Of a stretch of 6,316 nt of DNA, positions 1 through 5,453 are shown one piece after another. Positions within the stretch are counted from its first letter, which is position 1. Each line of letters begins with the position of its first letter. Source of the DNA: Actinomycetes bacterium (GTDB lineage Bacteria; Actinomycetota; Humimicrobiia; Humimicrobiales; Humimicrobiaceae); contig JAUWCR010000082.1 of NCBI GenBank assembly GCA_030609215.1, forward strand, positions 1-6,316, written 5' to 3'. The translations under genes were made by a program, and so were the position numbers. The notes under the pieces were generated by a model. It was not told the origin of the DNA and searched no databases. It was given only the letters and a program-made list of their open reading frames with translations.

Positions 1-1
1 T

Positions 2-211
2 GTTTCAAGCAATAAACAAACCCGGCACTCACAGACATGGGGTGATGATAATGGGTTCTCACATATTCGTGCCACGTTTATGGGCCCAGGTATTACTGTA
101 CCGCTATCTGATGGTGAGCTGGTTCTTGGCACATGGCAGCAGATAATCGTTATTGACCATGATAATAGGCCCCGCTCACGTGAGGTTTTTATACAGGTTA
201 TGGGAGAATAG
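2..211 (+). CDS. YjbQ/UPF0047 family protein (secondary thiamine-phosphate synthase type), 3' end only
   Basis: This is the C-terminal 69 residues of a gene that begins before the window; the stop is TAG at 209-211. The translation contains the conserved YjbQ block HSQTWGDDNGFSHIRA, followed by GPGITVPLSDGEL and LGTWQQI, and ends in FIQVMGE. Together these cover the His/Asn/Gly-rich active-site region and the closing beta strands of this small (about 130-140 residue) single-domain family. Members have been reported to have thiamine-phosphate synthase activity, but the physiological role is poorly settled. The reading frame is intact to its normal C-terminus. Its base composition is richer in G+C than the genes after base 640. 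The next reading frame, a DUF1638 remnant, starts immediately after the stop codon with no spacer and no start codon, which suggests a deletion junction just behind this gene. Confidence 0.85.
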   Translation, partial: VSSNKQTRHSQTWGDDNGFSHIRATFMGPGITVPLSDGELVLGTWQQIIVIDHDNRPRSREVFIQVMGE

Positions 212-603
212 TAAAAAAACACCTTCAGGAGGAGCTGAACCACATATCGAATACTGATCTGGTTCTTCTGGCTTTTGGCTATTGCGGTAATTCCATTATT
301 GGAATCAAGCCGCCGACCTACAGCATAATCTTCCCTCGCGTTGACGACTGTATTACATTACTGCTTGGTTCCAGCGAAATGCGTCAGATAGTTACGAGTG
401 AAATAGGCACTTATTTCTTAACCAAAGGCTGGCTGGATAATGAAGAAAACATCTGGCTTGAATACCAAGAATCAGTTAAACGGCATGGGAAAGCAAGAAC
501 CGACAGGATTTACAAGATGATGCTTGAACATTATAAACGACTGGGAATTATTGAAACTGGGGCTTACAAATTGGAGGATTTTCTTAAAAAAACCCATATA
601 TAA
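211..603 (+). pseudogene. DUF1638 family gene remnant, truncated at both ends
   Basis: Frame 1 reads open from 184 to the TAA at 601-603. From about 211 it encodes recognisable DUF1638 sequence: KKHLQEEL, then LVLLAFGYCGNSIIG, the hallmark IFPRVDDCITLLLGSSE, GTYFLTKGW, and RIYKMMLEHYKRLG. No ATG, GTG or TTG lies in frame before the ATG at 379, which falls inside the conserved core and has no ribosome binding site, so a normal start is missing. From memory of the family, roughly 40 N-terminal residues are lost. The protein also ends early after FLKKTHI, where relatives continue for several dozen residues. The upstream stop of the YjbQ gene touches the 5' break, and the AT-rich abiE promoter begins about 20 bases after the 3' break. 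DUF1638 has no established function; I recall members near corrinoid methyltransferase genes. It could still be expressed as a 74-residue fragment, but I consider that unlikely. Confidence 0.7.
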
Positions 604-619
604 GGAAACTTGCCTGTCC

Positions 620-649
620 TTGACATGATTCATAATTGGCATGTATAAT
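620..649 (+). promoter_or_regulatory. Consensus sigma70/sigmaA promoter of the abiE operon
   Basis: A perfect -35 box TTGACA (620-625) and a perfect -10 box TATAAT (644-649) are separated by 18 bases. Transcription should start about 6-8 bases after the -10, around 655-657, only 2-4 bases before the ATG at 659. The -10 box lies inside what would be codons 2-3 of the longer frame beginning at ATG 641, so a transcript from this promoter cannot include that upstream ATG. Confidence 0.85.
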
Positions 650-666
650 ATACCAATAATGAATCA
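626..666. promoter_or_regulatory. Inverted-repeat operator of abiE, probable AbiEi binding site
   Basis: The left arm TGATTCATAATTGG (626-639) and the right arm CCAATAATGAATCA (653-666) pair at 13 of 14 positions; the single mismatch is A634 against A658. The 13-base spacer contains the -10 box. The left arm fills the space between the -35 and -10 boxes, and the right arm covers the expected transcription start and the start codon of abiEi. AbiEi antitoxins are known to repress their own operon by binding paired inverted repeats in the promoter, so this arrangement fits autorepression. Binding itself is inferred. Confidence 0.75.
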
Positions 667-1300
667 AGTAAAAAAGTTAAAAAATTTAGAAAAACTCAGT
701 TATTTTGATAAGAATACCTTGTCACAATATATTGAACTTTCTGATAACAGTTTGTATGCTAATATTAAAAGATGGTTAAAGAATGGCAGGATAATACAGA
801 TTAAAAAGGGCATGTATGTTACTCCTGAGTATTATAATATTCTTCCGAATAAAGAAGAATACATAGAATTTTTATCAAATAAGATTCGTGAACCTTCATA
901 CTTAAGTCTGGAATATGTACTCCAAAAATACAGCATGTTAACAGAATCCGTTTATTCTTATACATCTATAACTTTGAAATCCAGGAGAGTTTATAAGAAT
1001 AAATTTGGTATATTTGTATACAGAAAGATAAAAGAAGACCTTTTTACTGGTTATATAATTAAAGAATATACTGGTTTTAAAGTTAAAGTAGCAACAAAGG
1101 CCAAAGCATTATTTGATTGGTTGTATTTAAAAAATTACCGTACTGAAATAATAAATAGAGAATTACTGAATTCCTATAGATTAAATCTTGATGAATTTAA
1201 AAAGAGAGATTTGAAAGAGTTTTCAAATTACTGCGCCTTAAGCGGAATAAAAAAGTATATAAACCTAGCTGAATTGATTGGAGACGTATATGATATATAA
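659..1300 (+). CDS. abiEi: Type IV toxin-antitoxin system antitoxin/transcriptional repressor, AbiEi family
   Basis: The 213-residue protein has an N-terminal winged-helix region (about residues 1-55) with FDKNTLSQYIELSDNSLYA followed by IKRWLKNGRIIQIKKGMYVT, the typical AbiEi layout in which a helix-turn-helix leads into a short GxY wing. A C-terminal AbiEi domain includes KVATKAKALFDWLYLKN near residues 143-159, matching the 'A..EKAL.D.lyl' motif of the family. AbiEi proteins repress the abiE operon and counteract the AbiEii toxin without forming a stable complex with it (type IV). ATG 659 is chosen over ATG 641 because the -10 box lies between them, and because MNQVKKL is a normal beginning for this domain. 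No Shine-Dalgarno sequence precedes it, so translation should be leaderless. The gene overlaps the downstream toxin by 11 bases. It is very AT-rich (27 of 120 G+C in bases 661-780), unlike the genes upstream. Confidence 0.87.
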   Translation: MNQVKKLKNLEKLSYFDKNTLSQYIELSDNSLYANIKRWLKNGRIIQIKKGMYVTPEYYNILPNKEEYIEFLSNKIREPSYLSLEYVLQKYSMLTESVYSYTSITLKSRRVYKNKFGIFVYRKIKEDLFTGYIIKEYTGFKVKVATKAKALFDWLYLKNYRTEIINRELLNSYRLNLDEFKKRDLKEFSNYCALSGIKKYINLAELIGDVYDI

Positions 1301-2303
1301 AGAGCTGGAAAATATTTTCAAAGAAGAAAAATCGAAAGGGGCTTTAAATAGCTATATACGTAACCTGCTCAAAGAATACCTTCAGGTTTATGTACTTTAC
1401 TTTATTTATACATCTTCTGATTACAATAAAAACCTCATATTTACCGAGGGTACATGCTTAAGACATTTTTTTGGGCTTGAACGTTTATCCGAAGATATAG
1501 ATTTTGATTATATTGATAATATAGAAGTGGGTAAGTTTTTAGATGAATTGGAATATTTCTTTAGAGTTCGTTATAAGTATAAAGAAATTCAAACCTCAAT
1601 AAAACAGCGGGGAGAACAAATTGTTTTAAAATTCCCAGTCCTACATAAATTAGGATTGGCAGATCGTTCTGAGAGTAATTTTTTATATATAAAAATTGAT
1701 TTGTCTAAAGTTCCTTCAAGCTATTATTTGCTTCAGACAACTTCTAAGAGTATGTATGGTTTTAATTTTGCAGCAAAACATTATGATCTGCCAACATTAA
1801 TGACGGGGAAAATTCATGCAATTTTAACCAGGAGAAATTTAAAGGGCAAAAAAAATAGGGAAAGCATAAAAGGAAGGGATTATTTTGATCTGCTATGGTT
1901 TGTAAAAAATGGAATAAAGCCAAATTTAAAAAGGCTTTCAGACATTATGGGCAAAGATATGACATTAAAATATATTGAACAGCAACTGGATAATAAAATT
2001 AGAGGGATGGGTTCTAAATATGAAAACGATTTTATTTCAGATTTAATTCCCCTGGTTAGTGATCCTAATATTATTGAGCCTTATATTAAAAATTACCACG
2101 ATGAATATTTAAGATATAAATTAAAATCCTTTTCAACGATGGTTGACTTGAAACTCAAGTGTAAGAAATGCAAAAGAGAATTCTATCCCGGGATTTCTAT
2201 TGAAATAGCAAATTTTAAGGAAATGGTTTTAGGGGAAAGCAGACATAAATGTCCTTATTGCGGCTATATAAATATCGTAAATAAAGATGATTTATTTTTA
2301 TAA
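1290..2303 (+). CDS. abiEii: AbiEii/AbiGii-family nucleotidyltransferase toxin with C-terminal zinc ribbon
   Basis: This is the toxin partner of AbiEi: a DUF1814/COG2253-type nucleotidyltransferase. Characterised relatives (AbiEii, MenT) bind NTPs and some modify tRNA acceptor ends, arresting growth or phage multiplication. The family motifs are visible in order: EGT (residues 53-55) with LSEDIDFD ending near residue 73 (motif I and the metal-binding acidic pair), KIDL with Asp137, K174 to R181 in GKIHAILTRR, and GRDYFDL at 195-201. The usual first Gly of the GGT motif is Glu here. After about residue 285 the protein adds a zinc ribbon with C291xxC294 and C321xxC324 (KCKKCKREF and KCPYCGY), giving 337 residues. 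The ATG at 1290 is preferred to an in-frame TTG at 1278 because GGAG (1280-1283) lies 6 bases before it. The start overlaps the end of abiEi, indicating coupled translation. It is probably a horizontally acquired defence or maintenance module; activity is not shown by sequence alone. Confidence 0.87.
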   Translation: MIYKELENIFKEEKSKGALNSYIRNLLKEYLQVYVLYFIYTSSDYNKNLIFTEGTCLRHFFGLERLSEDIDFDYIDNIEVGKFLDELEYFFRVRYKYKEIQTSIKQRGEQIVLKFPVLHKLGLADRSESNFLYIKIDLSKVPSSYYLLQTTSKSMYGFNFAAKHYDLPTLMTGKIHAILTRRNLKGKKNRESIKGRDYFDLLWFVKNGIKPNLKRLSDIMGKDMTLKYIEQQLDNKIRGMGSKYENDFISDLIPLVSDPNIIEPYIKNYHDEYLRYKLKSFSTMVDLKLKCKKCKREFYPGISIEIANFKEMVLGESRHKCPYCGYINIVNKDDLFL

Positions 2304-2473
2304 GTTTTTGTGTATGTGTTAACCTAAAACCAGGCTATATTCCATTGTTAATTTATATCTCAGTGATTCAGACATAAGGGAAATCAGATAAAAAACACCA
2401 TTATATTAGCGCACTCATAAATTTTTTTACTACAAATTTGTAAAAATTGCATATTTTGCTGTTAGGAAAAAGC
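2304..2473. other. AT-rich intergenic stretch after abiEii
   Basis: I see no gene, RNA gene or convincing terminator here. The stretch contains a 12-base perfect palindrome TACAAATTTGTA (2431-2442), embedded in T- and A-runs that could form a weak AT-only hairpin (TTTTTAC with GTAAAAA). It also has a TGATTCA heptamer (2364-2370) identical to the start of the left abiE operator arm. Neither is strong enough to assign a role. Confidence 0.5.
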
Positions 2474-2502
2474 TTGACAAGTTAATAAGGTTAGTATAGT
2501 AT
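2474..2502 (+). promoter_or_regulatory. Promoter of the ROK-rbsD-lipoprotein operon
   Basis: A perfect -35 box TTGACA (2474-2479) is followed, after 17 bases, by TAGTAT (2497-2502), which matches the -10 consensus at 4 of 6 positions. Overlapping alternatives match 5 of 6 but with poor spacing: TATAGT (2495-2500, spacer 15) and TATACT (2500-2505, spacer 20). The exact -10 is therefore uncertain, but every candidate lies inside the palindrome at 2489-2509. The leader to the ATG at 2558 would be about 45-50 bases. Confidence 0.75.
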
Positions 2503-2509
2503 ACTAACC
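2489..2509. promoter_or_regulatory. Perfect 21-base palindromic operator over the -10 region
   Basis: The arms GGTTAGTATA (2489-2498) and TATACTAACC (2500-2509) are exact reverse complements around a single central base, G2499. The position over the -10 region is that of a classic repressor site that blocks RNA polymerase. The gene immediately downstream is a ROK-family DNA-binding protein, the obvious candidate for binding here and repressing its own operon until a sugar is present. I found no second copy in front of the later genes of the window. Confidence 0.8.
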
Positions 2510-2557
2510 AATAAATTAATAAATATATAAGTATATTTTGCATAGTAGAGGTTTAAA

Positions 2558-3742
2558 ATGGCTATAAAAACTGGTGACCCAGAAATGGCTCGGGTACTTA
2601 ATAGAAATCTGGTTTTAGATCTTTTAAGAAATGTTGATTCTACTCACCGTGCAAAAATTGCAAAGGAGTTGAATCTAACTAAAGCTACTGTAACCACCAT
2701 AGTAAACAATCTTATAAATGAAGGATTAGTAAAAGAATTAGGTGAAGGAGAATCACAGAAGGCAGGTGGAAGAAAACCAGTACTTATAACTTTAAATAAA
2801 TCAAGTAGTTATATTATTGGTATTGATATCGGAAAAACCAACACTGTTGTTGCTATTAGTAATTTAAAAGGTGATATTATTAAATTAATTCGTAGACCTA
2901 CGGTAAAAAATTCTTCAGTGACAAATGTAATTAAACAAATTTCTAATCTGGTAAATAAGTTAATTAAAGAATCAAAAATTGACAGAAAAAAAGTCAAAGG
3001 AGTTGGTGTATCTGTTGCGGGTATTGTAGAAAGGAACAGAGGCTTTATTAAATTGTCTCCAGATTTTAATTGGAGTAATATTTTCTTATCCGATTTACTT
3101 TCATCAGAACTGAACTTTCCAGTAAAGATTGATAATTGTACTCGTGTTATGACTCTGGGAGAAGAATGGTATGGAAATGCTAAAAAATCAAAAAATGCTT
3201 TTTTTATAAATATTGGATATGGAATCGGATCTGCAATAATGATAGATGGAAAAATTTATAACAATCATAGCGAAATTGGGCATTTCTACGTAACAGGTAA
3301 AAAAATCAGATGTTATTGTGGAAAATATGGATGTCTTGAAGCAGTGGCTTCTGGTAACGCAATTGAACGAACTTCAAATGAAATTCTTAATAAGGAAAGA
3401 AAAAGTTGGATAACTGCTAAAGATGCAGCAGAAATGGCTAAAAATGGAGATTCTGTAGCTAATAAAATATTTCATGATGCTGGAAAATATATAGGGAGAT
3501 CAATTTCTTCAGTGGCTAACTTTTTAAATCCAGACAAAATAATTATAGGAGGTGGTGTATCTTTAGCAGGGGATCTTCTTTTAGCTCCAATCAAAGAAGA
3601 ATTTAAAAAGCAAGCAATGGAAGCTATAAACAATAGTACAAAAATTGAAATTTCAAAACTAGGTATAAATGCCGGAGTGTTAGGAGCAATTGCATTGGGA
3701 CTTAATCATTTTATATTTAAACCAGAGGCGGATTCTGATTAA
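2558..3742 (+). CDS. ROK family transcriptional regulator (NagC/XylR type)
   Basis: This is a full-length 394-residue ROK repressor. Residues 1-80 form a MarR-like winged helix: RNLVLDLLRN, then RAKIAKELNLTKATVTTIVN NLINEGLV (about 31-58), and the wing GGRKPVLITLN (70-80). The sugar-kinase-like ROK domain starts with GIDIGKTNT (88-96) and includes the zinc signature G241-H242 followed by C252, C254, G255 and C259 in CYCGKYGCLE. The segment that in ROK kinases reads NDAN and carries the catalytic Asp is D192-N-C-T-R here, with Cys at the expected Asp position, so sugar phosphorylation is unlikely and the domain probably only senses sugar. AGAGG (2547-2551) lies 6 bases before the ATG. The protein most likely binds the palindrome at 2489-2509 and controls itself and the genes downstream. 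The ligand is unknown; the RbsD and substrate-binding neighbours point to a sugar with ring-form interconversion. Confidence 0.9.
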   Translation: MAIKTGDPEMARVLNRNLVLDLLRNVDSTHRAKIAKELNLTKATVTTIVNNLINEGLVKELGEGESQKAGGRKPVLITLNKSSSYIIGIDIGKTNTVVAISNLKGDIIKLIRRPTVKNSSVTNVIKQISNLVNKLIKESKIDRKKVKGVGVSVAGIVERNRGFIKLSPDFNWSNIFLSDLLSSELNFPVKIDNCTRVMTLGEEWYGNAKKSKNAFFINIGYGIGSAIMIDGKIYNNHSEIGHFYVTGKKIRCYCGKYGCLEAVASGNAIERTSNEILNKERKSWITAKDAAEMAKNGDSVANKIFHDAGKYIGRSISSVANFLNPDKIIIGGGVSLAGDLLLAPIKEEFKKQAMEAINNSTKIEISKLGINAGVLGAIALGLNHFIFKPEADSD

Positions 3743-3786
3743 AAAGAAAATATTTACCAACTTATTTGATTTACTGTTACTTAAAA

Positions 3787-4209
3787 ATGAAAGAAATAGG
3801 ATTATTAAATAGAGAAATCTCTGATGTAGTTACCAGAATGGGACATGGCGATGAATTATGTATATGCGATGCTGGCTTTTCAATACCATTAAATATAAGA
3901 GATATAGACATATCTTTAAAGGATAACAAACCAGGATTGATTGAAGTCCTAAAAGAAATTTTGAAATATTTATCGGTGGAGAAAGTAGTAATTGCTAAAG
4001 AAACTGAAAATGTGAATCCAACAATGTTTAATAATATTGTGAAATTATTTGATAAAAGAGTGGATATAGAAATAATACCTCACCTGAAACTAAAAAGAAG
4101 ATGTAAAAATGTGAAAGCAATAATTAGAACTGGTGAGTTTACGGCTCATTCAAATGTGATTTTGATTTCAGGAGCAGATGAAGGTAGGTGGATTGTTGAA
4201 AATAAATAA
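3787..4209 (+). CDS. rbsD: RbsD/FucU family sugar mutarotase (D-ribose pyranase type)
   Basis: The 140-residue cytoplasmic protein belongs to the family that interconverts cyclic forms of ribose or fucose (pyranose/furanose or anomers) to speed entry of imported sugar into metabolism. It aligns along its whole length with RbsD: MKEIGLLNREI at the start, GHGD with His20, CDAGFSIP with Asp28, EIIPH with His99, and RTGEFTAHSNVIL near the end. His20 and Asp28 are at the positions of the known catalytic residues. In the C-terminal motif, RbsD proteins usually have Tyr where this one has His121 (TAH instead of TPY). ATG 3787 is chosen because it gives the family's normal start and length; an in-frame TTG at 3766 would add seven residues. 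Neither has a good ribosome binding site, so translation may depend on the ROK gene, which ends 44 bases upstream. Whether the substrate is ribose, fucose or another sugar cannot be told. The gene symbol denotes the family. Confidence 0.88.
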   Translation: MKEIGLLNREISDVVTRMGHGDELCICDAGFSIPLNIRDIDISLKDNKPGLIEVLKEILKYLSVEKVVIAKETENVNPTMFNNIVKLFDKRVDIEIIPHLKLKRRCKNVKAIIRTGEFTAHSNVILISGADEGRWIVENK

Positions 4210-4220
4210 AGGAGGTGATC
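4208..4220 (+). promoter_or_regulatory. Extended Shine-Dalgarno sequence, 13 bases complementary to the 16S rRNA end
   Basis: AAAGGAGGTGATC (4208-4220) is fully complementary to the standard bacterial 16S 3' end (GATCACCTCCTTT). It overlaps the rbsD stop codon TAA (4207-4209) and sits ahead of GTG 4226, with 10 bases between GGAGG and the GTG. Such a long match next to a start codon is unlikely to be accidental and argues that a small ORF is translated here. Confidence 0.7.
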
Positions 4221-4225
4221 TTATT

Positions 4226-4327
4226 GTGAAAAATAAGATTTGTTTAAGTGTAATAGCAAGACGGGGCTATATTTTAAACAAATCTAGAGAATCATTTTAT
4301 CAAAAAAAGGAAAAAGAAAACTATTAA
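4226..4327 (+). CDS. Candidate 33-residue small ORF between rbsD and the lipoprotein gene
   Basis: GTG 4226 opens a 33-residue frame ending at TAA 4325-4327. The product begins MKNKICLSVIARRGYILNK and is strongly basic, with a Lys/Glu-rich tail (KKEKENY). It has no membrane segment or family that I recognise. Support comes from context. It has the strongest ribosome binding site in the window, overlapping the rbsD stop. Its own stop codon overlaps the next ribosome binding site (TAAAGGAGGAG), so the three frames would be translated in relay. An inverted repeat (4236-4285) lies inside the frame, so translation would open and close this RNA hairpin. It may be a leader peptide controlling the lipoprotein gene or simply a spacer that delivers ribosomes to it. 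It could also be a non-functional open stretch that only happens to follow a strong SD. Confidence 0.5.
   Translation: MKNKICLSVIARRGYILNKSRESFYQKKEKENY
4236..4285 (+). promoter_or_regulatory. Intercistronic RNA hairpin upstream of the substrate-binding protein gene
   Basis: AGATTTGTTTAA (4236-4247) is perfectly complementary to TTAAACAAATCT (4274-4285), a 12-bp stem. Inside it, ATAGC (4253-4257) pairs with GCTAT (4266-4270), closing an 8-base loop. No T-run follows (next bases AGAGAATC), so it is not a normal terminator. A hairpin just before a binding-protein gene often stabilises that part of the mRNA or marks a processing site, which raises binding-protein output over the rest of the operon. 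That role is inferred. Confidence 0.6.
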
Positions 4328-4337
4328 AGGAGGAGAG

Positions 4338-5441
4338 ATGAAAAGATATTCTTTGATTTTCCTGGTAGCAGCAATAATAATGTCTTTGACTTTGGCTCTA
4401 TCATTTGTTGGCTGTAAGCCAGAAGCTGTAGAAGAAGTTGCTGCAGAAGAAGCCGAAGAAGAAGCAGCACCCGCAGAAGAAGCTGAAGTTGTAGAAGTAG
4501 CTGAGTTAACTGGAATCGATAGAACAGGTGACTATTATGTATTTGTTGGTACATTTATGAGTTTAGATTATTACGTAGATTATTACAGAGCAGCTAACAT
4601 AATAATGGAAGAGTGGCCAGAAGTACAAATAGATGTCTTGGGTCCAGCTGATTATGATATTGAATCAACATTGTCAATAATTGAGCAACAAATTGCTAAA
4701 AAAGTAACTGGTATTTTGGTACAACCTTGGGGTGAAGACTGGCTTCCTACTTGTGATAAAGCTGTAGATTCAGGTATTCCTGTAGTTTTTCTTGGTGTAG
4801 ATTTTCCTAAATCTAAAAGACTAGCATATTGTGGTACTGGTAACACTAAAATGGGTATGGTTGCTGGTGAATGGCTTGCTGAAAAAATTGGATATAAGGG
4901 CAAGGTTGCTGTTATGAGAAATCCTGTACTAGCAAATGTTACCGAACGTTATAACGGTTTTATGAGTGTAATGGATAGTTATCCTGATATAGAAGTAGTT
5001 GCTGACCTTGATCACCAAAATGACTCAAATATTGGAGCACAGCTAATAACAGGAATATTGCAGCAGCATCCAGATTTGGCAGCAGTATGGGGTGGTGATG
5101 GAATATCAGGTCCTGCAGTTGCCATGGGAATAAGAGAAGCTGGACTTGAAAAAGGTTCAGTAATTATTGTAGGAGCTGACAGAGAAGACGCATTACTTGC
5201 ATCAATTGCAGAAGGTGAGATAACTGCCACTGTTGTTCAAGGTGCTTCGTTAGAATTTTATTACGGAGTGAAAATATTAGATGCGTATGTGCATAATTAT
5301 GGTCCTCAAGTTTCATACGATGATGCAGCTGCAGGTGTTAAGCTTGTACCTGATGTAGTGAATCCAAAAGTTAGTGTTGTTACTAAAGATAATGTCGAGT
5401 ATTTTAGAAGAAGTTATGTTGAAGATCCAACTGCTGAATAG
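4338..5441 (+). CDS. Sugar ABC transporter substrate-binding lipoprotein (RbsB-like, Peripla_BP_4 fold)
   Basis: The 367-residue protein has a lipoprotein signal peptide with the charged start MKRYS, a hydrophobic stretch (residues 6-24), and lipobox FVGC with Cys26 as the lipidated residue. It would sit on the outer face of the cytoplasmic membrane. Residues 29-58 are a low-complexity Glu/Ala tether. The remainder is a two-lobed type 1 periplasmic binding fold of the COG1879 group: YYVFVGTFMSLDYYVDYYRAA (strand and first helix), IEQQIAKKVTGILVQPWG, GIPVVFLGVDFP, GNTKMGMVAGEWLAEKIG, TERYNGFMSVM, AAVWGGDGISGPAVAMGIREAG, IIVGADREDALLASIAEGEITATVVQ. These are the conserved segments of ribose/galactose-type binding proteins. 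AGGAGG (4328-4333) precedes the ATG by 4 bases. Standing next to RbsD and a ROK regulator, it probably captures a pentose or related sugar, but the ligand cannot be read from the sequence. The matching ATPase and permease are absent from the window and are presumably downstream or elsewhere. Confidence 0.9.
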   Translation: MKRYSLIFLVAAIIMSLTLALSFVGCKPEAVEEVAAEEAEEEAAPAEEAEVVEVAELTGIDRTGDYYVFVGTFMSLDYYVDYYRAANIIMEEWPEVQIDVLGPADYDIESTLSIIEQQIAKKVTGILVQPWGEDWLPTCDKAVDSGIPVVFLGVDFPKSKRLAYCGTGNTKMGMVAGEWLAEKIGYKGKVAVMRNPVLANVTERYNGFMSVMDSYPDIEVVADLDHQNDSNIGAQLITGILQQHPDLAAVWGGDGISGPAVAMGIREAGLEKGSVIIVGADREDALLASIAEGEITATVVQGASLEFYYGVKILDAYVHNYGPQVSYDDAAAGVKLVPDVVNPKVSVVTKDNVEYFRRSYVEDPTAE

Positions 5442-5453
5442 AAGTTAGATTGA

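Noticed and set aside
224..239. TTCAG...CTGAA mini-hairpin and AGGAGG near the YjbQ end
   Set aside because: The stem is only 5 bp and lies within DUF1638 coding sequence; no start codon follows the AGGAGG at a suitable distance.
379..603. A standalone 74-residue gene starting at ATG 379
   Set aside because: The conserved DUF1638 sequence continues upstream in the same frame past the ATG, and there is no ribosome binding site, so this is part of a remnant.
641..658. Upstream ATG at 641 as the start of the AbiEi antitoxin
   Set aside because: The perfect -10 box (644-649) lies just after it, so the transcript starts downstream. No ribosome binding site precedes it, and the family start fits ATG 659.
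1278..1289. TTG at 1278 as the start of AbiEii
   Set aside because: ATG 1290 has GGAG at 6 bases and fits the family N-terminus; TTG 1278 has no comparable site.
2364..2370. TGATTCA heptamer behind abiEii, matching part of the abiE operator arm
   Set aside because: Only seven bases match and there is no paired arm; expected by chance in AT-rich DNA.
2420..2448. AT-only palindrome as a terminator for abiE
   Set aside because: The possible stems contain almost no G-C pairs and have no T-run in the right place, so no terminator is claimed.
4324..4554. Leu/Gln-rich frame on the minus strand
   Set aside because: It is the antisense reading of the Glu/Ala linker and signal peptide of the lipoprotein gene, with no ribosome binding site or family match.
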